From: Massariosphaeria phaeospora
Taxonomy: Eukaryota > Ascomycota > Dothideomycetes > Pleosporales
Length of the DNA stretch: 64,000 nt
NCBI GenBank assembly: GCA_011032825.1
Contig: JAADJZ010000014.1
Coordinates: 186,001-250,000, forward strand
Reading direction: 5' to 3'
Positions 28,968-40,349 of the stretch are shown here, in pieces. Under the pieces are notes generated by a model. That model was not told the DNA's origin. It saw nothing but the letters and a program-made list of their open reading frames with translations, and made no database searches. The translations under genes and the position numbers were made by a program. Position 1 is the first letter of the stretch, and each line of letters opens with the position of its first letter.

Positions 28968-30611
28968 TCAGGCAAAAGGGTCGCCGTTGTCGTCGTTGAT
29001 GAACATCTCCATGTCCTTCAAGGCCTCAGCCTGGCTGAACAGGTACAAGGGATCAACCTTCTCCTCCTGAAGCCATACCTCCCTGGACTTGTCCACCGCC
29101 TCCAAGGTGTCCTCTGGTGTCTCGAGAAAGGAAGAGGAGTCATTGTCGTCGTCCTCTTCCTTGTGCTTGGCGAACATTCTCTCCGGCCGCTCGGGCTTGA
29201 AGCGCTTTGGAACCCATGCGTTCTTGACGTGGGCAATGGGTGACCGCAGCGCTTTGGGGACGTGGCCGCTGTTGAAGTAGACGGTTGTGGGCTGGTCGGC
29301 CCAGCGGACAGGGCGCTTGACGTTGACGGCAGACTTGGAGACGACCGGAGAGGCGTTGTCGGTGATGGGACGCTGCAGACAACTGCGGAGAGTTGGCTCC
29401 GAAGATTGATGCTTAGCACGAGTCTCATCCACTAAAATACAGTCAGTTAGTCGAAGTCATAAACAAGGTATCAGGTCGGAGGCCTACGTACCCTAGAGGC
29501 ACTCTGCGACCCGACCTTTTCGGTATTTTTTCGGCATAAACAACTTTTCCTTACCATACTGAGGGCCTATCTGGACAAGAGGACGGCCCGCCATATACGT
29601 CAACGGGACCTCAAACTCGCGAAATTTGCGGTCGAGTATGGTGTCAACACCCGAGCCACGACGAGCTTCAGAGCTTGCCGGCGAGATCGAACTAACCGAA
29701 ACCCTCTTTTCCTCCTCAACTGGGCAAGGGGCAGACTCAACCACAGCGGTAGACTTGACAGGAGCTGCCTGAGTCGCACCCCTTGCAGATGTAACCTTCT
29801 CCTCCTTCTTGACAATGGGGCGAGGAGCCGACTTGCGCACAGCAGTAGACTTGGCAGGTGCTGGCCGAGCCGCACCCCTCGCAGATATAACCTCCTTCTT
29901 GACGACAGGACGAGGAGCCGACTTGCGAGCAGCATTAGTGTTGACAGCTGCTGGCTGAGTCGCACCCTTCACCAATGTGACCACCTTCTTGACCTGACGA
30001 GGAGCCGACTTGGGCACGGCAGTGGACTTGACAGAAGCCGTCTGAGTCGCACCCCTCGCCGGTGTAACCTCCTTCTTGACGATGGGACGAGGAGCCGACT
30101 TGCGCACAGCAGTAGACTTGACTGGTGCTGGCCGAGCCGCACCCCTCGCCGAAACAACCTCCTTCTTGACGATAGGACGAGGAGCCAACTTGGGCACGGC
30201 AGTGGACTTGACAGGTGCCGGCCGAGTCGCTCCCCTCGCAAATGATGAGGCCTTCTTCGACGCAGCAGTAGACTTGGCGACTGCTGAGAGAATCGGGCTG
30301 GTTGTCGCGCCTGGACAATCTCGGGTGTTGTTGGCAGGCTTCGTCATCCGCGGACCGGGAATGGACGAGTGGCCTCTGTTGTCCCGAACGGACGGTGCCC
30401 AGACGCGACGAGTAGTATCCCTGGGCTGCAGAACCGCAGCAGGAATTGTCGATGCCAGCCAGCGGGGCGGACGCAAGCCGGAGCTATACGACCTAGTGAT
30501 CGCTGAACTGGCAACAGCATTAGGCTGCTCTGCAGGGCGCATGCTGAGAACGCTGGTTGCAGAGTGGAAAGTGGGGATGTTCGAACGATGAGAAGCTGTG
30601 AACTTGGACAT
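28968..30611 (-). CDS. Basic repeat-rich protein with acidic C-terminus, unknown function
   Basis: Two exons, 30611-29516 and 29431-28968, give 519 residues. The donor (GTCGGG) is weak. A better GTACGT lies downstream but is preceded by an in-frame TAG, so the junction is uncertain. The start is at MSKFTASHRS (ACAATGT context), nine codons inside the longest ORF. Residues about 120-300 are six copies of a 29-32-residue unit of the type ARGA.RPAPVKSTAV.KSAP, rich in Lys, Ala and Pro. The second exon carries VRWADQP and an acidic tail (EEDDDNDSSS, FINDDNGDPFA). It looks like a disordered, DNA- or RNA-contacting protein, but no domain is recognised. The neighbour on the same strand is BUD22. Confidence 0.6.
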
Positions 30612-31264
30612 TGTACTGCAGAGGGTGCAATGCATTAGCTTGAGCGTGCGTGGAAGGGAATTGGGGGGGGTACATACCGAACGATGCGAGAGTGCATGAG
30701 AGGAAAACAGAGGGCGGGGGCAGGCAGAAGATTTATACTCGCGGGGCGTCGGCGGCCGAAGGCGCTAGAATCACAACAAACCCCGCGGTGACGGCGAAGC
30801 GAACGAAAGTGCGGTGCTGTAGCAACCTGGTGGCGATTCACAAAAGATGGGATGGTATCGGGGCAACCGTAGGGCGATATCGGGCTGGACTGCGGGCAAC
30901 CGCGGAAGTGAGCTTTTATGGCGAAGAACACCGAATGCATCTGGCAAGGGGATTGGACTGATAGTAGAAGTAAAGGGAGAGATATCATACGAGGCCAGAG
31001 CGAATTGTCAATTTATGGGCTTGCTAGGTACTCGCTATACTTCGACATCCGAAATTAAGCAGGCGGAACAAGGAACGGCCAGCAGGTAACGAAGATTAAA
31101 TGGACCGTAGTATGAAGTAATGAGATATATGCATAGACATGTACGAAGAAATAAGGATAGATGCATGTGTGAAGGATATCATCGAAATTTGTATAATGCC
31201 TACGGGAATATTTCGTGCCGCGTTCACAAATACCTACCCACCAGAGTATAACATGCCTAAGTTC
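30612..31264. other. Intergenic, no gene seen
   Basis: Upstream of the repeat-rich protein gene and downstream of BUD22. No motif or RNA gene was recognised. Confidence 0.4.
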
Positions 31265-32548
31265 TTAATCAAAGACCACCTTAGTACCTTGAGGTTTCAT
31301 AGAAAGGCTTTTCTCTTTCGCCGCCTTGGCCGCCAGCCAACTAGGATGCAAGGACCCCGTATCATCTCTCTTCGTCTTCTTAAGACCCAACGGCATCGCG
31401 TTCTCTCCGGTTCTCTCCGGCCCTCGTCCAGTGGAAGCACCCTTACCCCCTCGCGAATCTCCCTTATTCTTGTCGTCGTTCTGTACATGTTTTGCCTTGT
31501 CACCGTACTTGGCCTCCCAGATTTGCTGCCGCGCCCGCTGCCCCCTGCGGTTCTTCTTGGGTGCGACAGGCTCGTCCAGGTCAGAAGCCTCCGAGTCGCT
31601 ACCGGAGTAATACGTCATATGACTGAGCGATGGTAGAAAAGTCGATTTGGAGGCTTTTTCAAGCTGTGTGGATGAGATCCTGGGCTTCAGTTTGGGAATT
31701 TGAACGCCATCCGAGTCAGAGTCAGATTCAGAATCTTGTGCGATACTAGAGCTTTGCGTGAATTCATGGAACTCCAGGGCTGCAGCGCTGTCGCTTTCAT
31801 CTTCGAGGTCGCCGTCGGCATCAGTTTCATTGTCACTCTCACTATCGCCTATGCTAGGAGGTCGTTGCCCTTCTAGAAGGGAGTCGTCGCTATCTTCCTC
31901 GGCGGAAGACGGCGCAGCTATGCGCGCATCAAATGCTGCGAACGCCTCGTTGTCGTCATCGCTGATTGCGGCAATAGCGAGGACATCCTCCTCCGCTGCT
32001 GCTGGTCTCGCCTTCTTCTGCCGGGGACCTTGATCCTTGTTTTGTTCCTTATCCACCTTCGGCAGCGCGCCGCCATTGCCCAGTATCTCCTTCAAATCGT
32101 CGATGAGCTTGTCCACCGCATCCCGCACCCCATTCGCCTTGTACAGCCGCGCCGTCACGTTCAGCGTCACCGCGTCCTTCTCGCCCTTGTCAATGTCCTT
32201 GGTTGATCGTGGCAACGCTTCATGGTCTTTTATGCTCTTCACCTTGGCGATGGTCCTGCGCACATGCTGTTCCGCAGCCTTGGTGAGATCCAGACTCTTC
32301 AGCACCACGTATTCGGCTTCGAGGCGCGCTGTTGCCTTGTCGTCTTTCTTCTCCTTCGCTGCCTTCTTCCTGCGGCTGTACTTCTGGCGTTCGAGGCCGG
32401 CGCCGAGGCGCAGTGCGGGGACGAGGGCCTTCTGTGCGGCTTCGATACGTTGGCTGCAGAGCTTCCTTTGGCGCTTCAGGGCGCGATCGGCGGCGGCGCT
32501 GTCGTCGGTAGGAGACGGTGAGTGTTCTGGGTGCTTCCGTTTAAGCAT
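31265..32548 (-). CDS. BUD22: BUD22-family ribosome biogenesis protein
   Basis: Single exon, 427 residues from MLKRKHPEHSPSP. The longest frame starts 54 codons earlier, but that part lacks conservation marks. The first 170 residues are a charged, helical region (RALKRQRKLCSQRIEAAQKA, ERQKYSRRKKAAKEKKDDKA). The middle is Asp/Glu/Ser-rich, and the C-terminus has NRRGQRARQQIWEAKYGDKA, then LHPSWLAAKAAKEKS and a final KVVFD. This C-terminal signature (HPSW.AAK..KE) is typical of BUD22/SRFBP1 proteins. In yeast, Bud22 is a nucleolar factor for 40S subunit and 18S rRNA processing. A nucleolar role is inferred from the family and the acidic-basic composition. Confidence 0.82.
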   Translation of the reverse strand: MLKRKHPEHSPSPTDDSAAADRALKRQRKLCSQRIEAAQKALVPALRLGAGLERQKYSRRKKAAKEKKDDKATARLEAEYVVLKSLDLTKAAEQHVRRTIAKVKSIKDHEALPRSTKDIDKGEKDAVTLNVTARLYKANGVRDAVDKLIDDLKEILGNGGALPKVDKEQNKDQGPRQKKARPAAAEEDVLAIAAISDDDNEAFAAFDARIAAPSSAEEDSDDSLLEGQRPPSIGDSESDNETDADGDLEDESDSAAALEFHEFTQSSSIAQDSESDSDSDGVQIPKLKPRISSTQLEKASKSTFLPSLSHMTYYSGSDSEASDLDEPVAPKKNRRGQRARQQIWEAKYGDKAKHVQNDDKNKGDSRGGKGASTGRGPERTGENAMPLGLKKTKRDDTGSLHPSWLAAKAAKEKSLSMKPQGTKVVFD

Positions 32549-33255
32549 TTCGGTGTAGGGTGCGGGCGCAATCGCGTCTTGAGCGGCGGCGTGAAATTTT
32601 GTGAAGTCTGAAGTTGCTCGGCGAAACCCCGCGAATTTGCCGACCGTCCGTGCGTCGCCATCACGTGTGTGGACTTTCACTCCGTCACATTTGTATTTGC
32701 TGTTTGTCAAGCGAGATATAGTGTCTGGAGCCGCAAATACGGTCTAAAGAGAAAATTATGGTATAAATCAGCTACTACAGTATGGTCCCAGAGCACTAAA
32801 ACCAACCTAGACTACATCTATCTTTGGGTGTTGATAAAGCTAGGGCCCTGGATGATGTCCCACGCTGTCATGGTTTTAGCATCTACCATGCTCAAAGAGA
32901 ATCAACAGATCAGTTATCAACCTTCAGGTCATTTCTGGATGGGAACGTCTCCGTCCGTAGTCCCACTAAACACCTCAGCCCTGTGGATGGATAAAAGTTT
33001 GCGCGAATGCTCAAGGGGAGCCTCATTTGTATTCAGTGGAAGCTGAATGGGTGGCCATTTTGTGGAGCCTCTCAGAACCATGGTTCGTCAGCCCTATGGA
33101 TGGAAGATGAGGTGTCAGATCCCCAAGTAGCACATTACTTAGCCCTTGCGCAACACCTTTAGACGGTAAGAAACAGTACCAAGTAGTAGCTACATGCGCA
33201 GGTTCGGCATAACACACCAAGACCTCGGGAGCCAGTTTACTCCCATCAACCCCCC
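32549..33255. other. Intergenic, no gene seen
   Basis: Separates BUD22 from the RGG-type gene. Short ORFs show no motifs. Confidence 0.4.
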
Positions 33256-34148
33256 CTATCGCCGCCTCGTCTGCGCCCCCGTATACTCCTCTTCACTGTA
33301 ATCCCAATCCGAACTGCTTCCCCCTCCACCCGCAAATCCCGAAGCACCTCGCCCACGCCCACGAGTCGTTCTCGACCCTCCTCTCGAGGCAGCAGTAGTT
33401 TCTCGATTCACAGTCCCGATAAACTCAGTTTCATTGACGCCGCGGACGCGCTGGCCCATTCGCGTCTGACCGCCGTGCTGAAAGTGTGGGCTCATTTCGC
33501 TGGGGCGCATACGTTGAGCGGGTTGCGAATTGAAGCGCGCGGTTTGGGGTTGGGCGTTTCGGCCGCTGGGTACATGTGCTTGTGGAGCGGCGGCGGGAGT
33601 GGGATTTGCGCCTCCGAATGCGCCCCCTTGTGGGTTGGAGTGCCGGCTTGAGTTGTGGACGCTGCCTCCGGATTGTTGACCAGAACCTCCAGGGGAGTTG
33701 GAGTGATGGCTTGAGGCGTGGAAACTGCCTTGCGGTTGAACAAACGGGGGCGGTGGCGGTCCGCCTTGTTGCGCGGCTGGTCCCGCGGATCCTCCGCCTG
33801 GCCCGCCACTTTGTCCAAATGCACCTCGCCCGCGTCCACCCCCGCCGGATTGCGACCCGCCCCCTTGGAAAGGACCACCACCTGGTGGGTGATTCGATCC
33901 GCTTCCTCGGCCCCTCCCAGCGCCCGGTTGCTGTCCGCTTGGAACGGGGTGAACTTGTAGCAAGTAAGCCCAAGGTCGAGGCCCTTTCTATTTGAAGGAC
34001 TCTAGGAAAGAAACTTACAAGTTGGTGGTGGCGGTACTGGCTTTTCTTTGAATAGCCCGCCGATCTTATCTCCTAGGGATGACCAATAGCTCGGCTTGTG
34101 CTTTCGCACGTACTCGTATTTCCCTTCTTTTTTTCGTATTTCTACCAT
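33256..34148 (-). CDS. Gly/Arg-rich (RGG-type) protein, unknown function
   Basis: Exons are 34148-34019 and 33953-33256, giving 275 residues. The 65-nt intron has GTAAGT and ACAAG ends. The first 45 residues are basic and aromatic (MVEIRKKEGKYEYVRKHKPS, then WSSLGDKIGGLFKEK). The rest is low-complexity Gly, Gln, Pro, Ser and Asn with RGRG motifs (GRGRGSGSN, GGGGRGRGAFG, TTRGRGRGASG). It ends with an acidic DWDYSEEEYTG. Such sequences often bind RNA or condense with it. No RRM or other folded domain is seen, so the function stays open. Confidence 0.65.
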
Positions 34149-35817
34149 AATGGGGTCCGGGATTAGGAGAAAGCAACGTAGGATACACGTTGCTAGGCAA
34201 AAGAAACAGTCGGCGACGCTTGCCACGATGATATGTTCTGGATGTTGCTCTCTTTAAGGTGGAACAACTGCAAATCTCAGTGCGTGGAGTTATTGGAGAA
34301 TTCTGAAGAATGTGTATTGTCGAAAGAAGTATGTACGGAGATACCACACCAAGCTCGATAAATACCATAGCGTAAGAAGTGAAGTCGCAAGTCCAGTGCG
34401 AGTGAATTGCGCTGGACATCTTGCACATTGGCTGTTTCTGATTATCTTCATGCAAGTGTGAACTATGCCGTGAGTGCGAAGTGTCAGACACTCGTCGAAG
34501 ACGTGGCTGTATATCCGCTTTAGCAGTGTTGTTCATCTACTCAAAAGCGCATCAGCGGTGGACATTGACACACTCAACATCTGTGAAAGACGCAGATGGC
34601 TCACGCTGTGAATAGGACCGATCGTGTCTGCATATAGAGAGCTCGTAAGACTTCGACATGCCCTTGACATTACTGAACAAGTATCAATTCTGCACATTCC
34701 ATGGCCTTGTAGATACCTCCAGTCTATCGCAGAGAGTTGTAAGTTGATTGATGGTATCGTTGCTGATCTGTTGACGGTGACAGGACGAGGTTCAGTCTTG
34801 GGCTTCGCCATCCGGCGCCCATGACAGCAATTGAAGCCATCTAAAATCTCTGAAAGGCTCCACATGGTGGGCAGTTGCTTCATCTCAGCTCACTCTCTGA
34901 TGCTTCCGTGCGGTATCATATTGTTGGGTGTGTTTAGAGGACGACCTTAGGTTCGAGAGGCTTGACGCGGCGCAAAGCTGCCAAACTCGGAGTTCGTTCG
35001 AGCTCGACTAAACAAGCCTTCAGATAGGTAAGATGAAGTCTCAGTGTGTTTCGTCGCGTTGTACCTACAAAGGGCCGACGTTGAACGTTGCCGATGCTGA
35101 TGTCAGCGAGGGTTAGCGCTGTCGATCAACCTCGGGACCCCACCCTGCACGCGACTCTTCTCCCCTGACACCACGAACACGACGCAGAACGAAGAGCTTC
35201 TCGTTAACTCGTCATGGACACCTAGACGATGTTACACAGCAGCTCGCTGCGACGCGACCGCCTACGGCGTGGGGCACAGCACCCATTTACTCAATTTAAC
35301 CTGCTCAGGCGTCCCAACAACCTGCCGTCCTCGTATCGGGTTTCGGTCCTTGGATCCGCCGACCAGTCGTCTCAAGTACCACTACCCATTTCGTGCTCAG
35401 TGTCCTCTTGTCCGAGATTTCGGAATGTTGTGCTCTGTTGTCAGTGTATTTTTGGCGTACCGTTTGGCGTCGCGAACCTTCGAAGATGTCTCGGGAGGAA
35501 ATCGATTTCACGGCAACCTCGATTCGCTTAGCGTTTAAGGCATTCATCCGGCTATGACCGTTCGTCTATATTACAGGCTCGCATCGTAAGTTAATGCGAG
35601 GAACAAGGGTCACAGGTTGAGTCAAGAGCGCTGCGCTTCCTCGGGGCACGAGCTGGATCGAACCCATCCCCGCATCGCGGTCGCTCCACGTTTCCTTTGA
35701 TTACTCCATGCATGTTGTGCCCCAATTCTTGGGCACATATTAGGTCGCTGCATTCCGCATTCTCTACTACTACTGCATGTCTGTGTTCCCGTTCTTCGGG
35801 CTTCGACTTTCAACACA
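34149..35817. other. 1.7-kb intergenic region, no gene seen
   Basis: Overlapping short frames on both strands show no motifs. A T-loop-like phrase near 35655 was tested and does not fold as a tRNA. Confidence 0.45.
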
Positions 35818-37624
35818 ATGGCCCCAGTCGGGACCGCTGCGTCAGTGCTGACCCGCAGCGTACAACAGGACACGGTATCTTGGTACAGAAAGAGAAACCT
35901 TAGGGCTCTGTATGCGCTGTTACTGCCGACCTGCATTGGGATTGAAATGACATCCGGCTTCGATTCGCAGATGATCAACACAGTCCAGATCTCGCCTGCA
36001 TGGCAGAATTGTACGCCGCCTCTGCTGCATCGTGTCCTAGTGCTAACTTGATTAGATTTCAAACATCCCTCAGGGTCCTTACTGGGTATCATATCTGCTG
36101 CCTACAATCTTGGCGCTATATGCGCCCTCCCTTTCGTACCGTATGTGAATGACACCTTTGGCCGTCGATGGGCCATCTTTCTCGGTTCTTGCATCATGGT
36201 ACTCGGCTCTTTCATTCAAGGGTTCGCTAACGGAGGTAGTATCACTCTTGAACCTATATGTGCATTCTCTAACGAGCTACAGCGGCCATGTATGTCATAG
36301 CTCGGTGGATTATCGGATTCGGAATTCCCTTCTGCATCATCGCCGGCTCGTCTCTGATGGGCGAACTTGCCTATCCCAAAGAACGCCCAGTCCTGACCTC
36401 CCTGTTCAACGCTTTGTGGTTTGTTGGCTCTCTCATTGCAGCCGGAATCTCTTTCGGCACCCAGGGTGTTCGCAACGATTGGTCGTGGCGAATCCCGTCA
36501 CTTCTGCAAGCAGGCCCTTCGGCTATACAGATGATGTTCATCTTGTAGGTAGTGTTATCGAGAGTCCTAAATAGTACTGACAAGTTGAAGTCTGATTCCA
36601 GAATCTCCTCGGTTCCTGATTTCGAAAGACAGAAGGGAGGAAGCGTACCAGATACTTGTCAAGTATCACGCTGAAGGAGATCCTGAATCCGAATTTGTCA
36701 AAGCGGAGATGGCGCAGATAGAAAGCACGATCCGTGTCGAACTAGAACACTCAAATCGATCCTGGCTAGAAATGGTCAGCACTCCCGGAATGCGAAAGCG
36801 AGTCATCATTGGATCCTTCCTGGGGCTCTTCACGCAATGGTCTGGTAACACGTTAATCTCCTACTATTTAAACCCTCTTTTAGCGCTCATCGGATATACG
36901 GATCCCAACTTCAAAGGCAAACTCAACGTCGGCTTGAATAGCTGGAATCTTTTCAATGCGGTCTGTATCTCCCTCCTCGTCCGCCGCTTTCCCCGCCGGA
37001 AGATGTATCTCATCTGCGCAACCAGTTTGTTGCTCTGCTACATTTGCTGGACGATATCCATGGAACGATTCATCTCCATGAAGTCACAGGCTGCTGCTAT
37101 CGCCACGATCTTCTTCATCTTCGCCTACTCGCCTTGCTATAACGTTGGCTACAATGTCTTGACGTACAGTAAATATACACATACTCCACATTTGAGCGCC
37201 ACATTGACCACCGTCAGCCTATCTCGTCGAGCTCTTCCCCTTTGCTCAGCGTACACGCGGCATCACTATCTTCCAATTCTTCGGCCGCGGCGCGGCTTTC
37301 TTCACCACCTTCGTGAACCCCATTGGTCTCCACAGCATCCAATGGAAGTGGCTCATAACCTACTGCTGCTGGTTGGCTTTCGAGATAGTCTTCATAGTAC
37401 GTATCACATTATACCACTCTCCTCGCATCTAACGCTTCGACTAGTATCTCATGTTCCCCGAAACCTACGGCGCCCGCACCCTCGAAGAACTAGCCTTCCT
37501 CTTCGAAGGAAAAGAGCGCGCCGAAGAAGCTACGAGGAGAGTGGACAAGCAGTTGCATTACGAAGAGTATCCTGAAATCACTATCCCACCAAAGTCTGCA
37601 ATTCAGCTGAGAGAGTTCGTTTGA
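35818..37624 (+). CDS. MFS sugar transporter (hexose/lactose-permease type)
   Basis: Six exons, 35818-36010, 36056-36235, 36283-36544, 36591-37168, 37218-37396 and 37445-37624, give 523 residues; all introns are 45-49 nt. Sugar-porter marks in order: GFDSQMINTVQ after TM1, the DTFGRRWAIFLGS loop between TM2 and TM3, ARWIIGFGIPF, PESPRFLIS after TM6, QWSGNTLISYYLNPLL in TM7, TYLVELFPFAQRTRGI before TM11 and PETYGARTLEELAFLFEG after TM12. These place it in the sugar porter family, close to fungal lactose/hexose permeases. It should move a sugar with protons across the plasma membrane. The reading frame is intact, and there is no adjacent glycosidase to suggest the substrate. Confidence 0.92.
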
Positions 37625-38292
37625 AGGGCTGGCCTGTTTCGCAGAGACTTATGACGAGACCCACATGGGACAAGTTCTGATACGAAGACTATGAATCTTA
37701 ATTATCAAGTCACAAGACAAACGGACTTTCCAACACTATTCTACAAAACCTGCACTCTTTCCCCTTTTCCAAATACCCCCGACCTCTTGCGCAGCTTCTA
37801 ACTCCAAGTCGGACATGGGGCGGTCGAGGCCTGAAGGAACGCTGCGCTGAGAACATCGAGATCGGCAATGTATGGATGCTTCAGATACCCCTGTTACCCC
37901 GCAAAACTCGGCACTTAATGTGGAGCACGCGCACGAATTCCCGAGCGTGAATAAATGAACCACGTGTGGGATGCACCGCCGCCGCCGCTGCCAATAACGC
38001 TGCTTCTAAGGGTGCAGCAATCAAACGGTCGCCGATTCCAAATTTCTGCTCGTTCTATTCACGGTTGCTTCGATTTGTTATTAATGATGAAGTTATTGGT
38101 GGGTGAGCACTTCCAACATTGGGTGGACCCACTTCTCCGAGCCTGACATCTGGTCTTATTAGTCATGTACCGTCAGTCGTGACACCTTCCAAGGTCGGAT
38201 GCGGCGTAGCAGTGCAGTAACACACACTCATCGACACACACTCACCGAAAATTTAAGGTTGCAAATTGCGGACGCCTGCACCTGCCGTCCCT
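37625..38292. other. Intergenic, no gene seen
   Basis: Between the sugar transporter and the next gene. Contains a GCCGCCGCCGCTGCC run near 37977. No gene is supported. Confidence 0.4.
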
Positions 38293-39270
38293 ATGGCCAA
38301 CAGCTTCTGCGAGTGGATCGAGATCACGGCGGATGCACAGATCCATGTCTTCGGCGAGGAACCTGGTCGCCAGTGGCTCGACATCTTGTACACTTTGCAG
38401 TCTCGGTTCAAGTTTGAAGGACATCAAAAATGCTACTGGGCCCAAGTCGAAGAGCAGCCTGAGTTGCTGTGGATATGGATTGGTAAGGCATATTTTCTTT
38501 CGCGCTGAAATATGATTGTAAGTGACGACCGGAACGCTGACGCGTTCATATCAGGCTGGCAGACCAAAGCCTTCTACGAGCAACAGAAGGATTCCGAGCA
38601 ATCGAAAAGTCTATACACGAAACTAGCAGACTTTTCATCCACGCCACTGAGGTTATCCCACGTTGAATTCGAGCACCCCTGGTCTTACGCATTCACGGCA
38701 CTCGATCAATGTTGGCCCAGTATCACGCTGCTTTACTATCCACCTCTGACCAAGATCTCGGCACAACAGCGGAACAAACTCCGGGAGATCAAATCAATGG
38801 CACTCATCGCGGATGCATTGCGTGACCCGGCGACATGCCGCGCCGCGGTAAGGGGCCTTGTCTCCCCCCAGGTGCCTGTGAATGGATCATTGAGCCAGTG
38901 GCAAGACGATGAGCCAGCCTATCTCTTTGTGGACTATTGGGTATCGCCAATCCGAGAAGCAGAGATCAGAGCTGGGGATCCGCAACAAGAGTGGTGTAGT
39001 GACTCAGGCGAGTCCGAGACTATTCTAGAGTCCTTCGAAAGGGAGGCTAAAGAGGCAGGCTGTACACAAATGAGTGTCAGACATGCGCGGTTCAACAAGG
39101 TAACGGAGTGGCTGAAGGAGTTCCCCGAACTCCATGTGTCTTCGACCCGGAATACGATTGGGCAAAGAGCTTTCGTGAAAGGGAAGTGCGGAGGAAAAAG
39201 TTGTACAGGTCCGAAGTCGACACTCCGGGGTTGGAGCCTGAGGCGCAGGCTGAGATGGTTTGCAAGATGA
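38293..39270 (+). CDS. Dimeric alpha-beta barrel (ABM-like) protein, paralogue 1
   Basis: Exons are 38293-38482 (190 nt) and 38555-39270. The first exon encodes MANSFCEWIEITADAQIH and ends in YWAQVEEQPELLWIW. The second opens WQTKAFYEQQK, then CWPSITLLYYPPL. The W...E.P..LW.W.....F pattern resembles dimeric alpha-beta barrel (antibiotic-monooxygenase-like) domains, but this is a fold-level guess. The convergent gene at 39508-40349 is a clear paralogue with the same exon-1 length. The C-terminus is in doubt: from about 39141 the +1 frame (CVFDPEYDWAKSFRERE..., ending 39311) reads more like protein than the called frame, so there may be a one-base shift. Confidence 0.6.
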
Positions 39271-39507
39271 AAGAGGAGCGGAGCGCATTCGCAAAGAGGC
39301 AGGCATTTTGATATCACACTTGATGCATCCTACCTGATAGAAGAGTTCTGAAGTGGGTTATTTTTAGTGTGTAGGTCTAGGGAGGTGATTGACACCAATC
39401 CTCTCTTCATTAAATCCCATAGTAGTGCCGAACGGCTATTCAAGTTAAGTATAGTCACACCAAAAGTTGACCACTTCTGTACAGCTCCTCTCTGCTCGCG
39501 CCATCTC

Positions 39508-40349
39508 CTAGCCAAACGAAGTACTAGGCCCCTTCGCCTGCTGCTCTACGAAATTTGTATCAACCACGTGTTTGAATCTGGTGTGTTTAACGATCCACTC
39601 CAAACAACCTGCAGCTCGCAAATCTCCCTCAAATCGCTGCTGGAGTGTCTCCACGTCTCCTGAAGGATACTTCCAGTTCTCTTTCGGTCCGCGCATCTCT
39701 TCCTCGTAGATCGGGTTCTTCCAATAGTCCAGCAAACAATAGAATGCAGCTTCTGATCCGCAATATGGAACGACGTTGCTTGTATCAGAACTCAAAAATC
39801 CCCGAGCAGCTCTATAATAGATTGGACGATCTTCTGGTCGGTAGTGAATCGGACGCATTCCTCGGATACCACGGATCTGGGCCCGTTGATCATCTGAGAG
39901 ATCGCGAGGAACATAGGCCAGAGTGACGCTGGGCCAACAGTGCTGTACAAGAGTTCTTGTGTGCGGCCATCTGTGGTCTCATTCAATGGTAAGCGTGACC
40001 GGTGGTGTAGTGGAAAGGTTGAACAGAGTCGTCTGAAGTGCGAGCGCTTTCGGATTGCTTTTGGAGTGTTCGTATGCGTCTTTGGATTTCCAAGCTATGA
40101 AAACGTGTTACTTACTTGCAATAACAATTGTAATGTGAAGATATAGAGCCGGATCGTACCTGTCCAAATCCAAAGTGTTTCCGGATCTTCGAAGACCCTA
40201 CTCCAGTGAGTTCTCTCATACCCTACGCATTCGTCTCTAGTCCACGCTGCGCGCAAAACTTCGCGCCATAATTCGCTTCCGGGGCTAGTTGAATCGTGGA
40301 TGTCTTGTGGGGCTGTAATGATGTTCCATTGACAGAAGGCGTTGGCCAT
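39508..40349 (-). pseudogene. Paralogue 2 of the ABM-like gene, with one in-frame TGA
   Basis: Exons are 40349-40160 (190 nt, as in paralogue 1) and 40094-39508. The sum is 259 codons in one frame. The start is MANAFCQWNIITAPQDIH. Homologous blocks are HWSRVFEDPETLWIW, AYEHSKSNPKALALQ, HCWPSVTLAYVPRDL, LLDYWKNPIYEEEM and KHTRFKHV. A single TGA at 39979-39981 interrupts it between TIE and DHRWPH; CGA-to-TGA is one transition away. All else is intact, so it is either a very young pseudogene, a read-through case or a sequence error. It ends tail to tail with paralogue 1. Confidence 0.7.

Noticed and set aside
31020..31085. Weak resemblance to 5S rRNA (CCGAAATTAAGCAGG)
   Set aside because: Only one short phrase fits; the rest of the molecule and its helices are absent.
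35640..35720. Possible tRNA on the minus strand (GGTTCGATCC T-loop-like phrase)
   Set aside because: The bases around the loop do not pair into a T-stem, and no matching A-box, anticodon arm or acceptor stem is found.
40000..40060. A-box-like phrase TGGTGTAGTGG suggesting a tRNA on the plus strand
   Set aside because: No B-box follows, and the stretch is coding sequence of the minus-strand paralogue.
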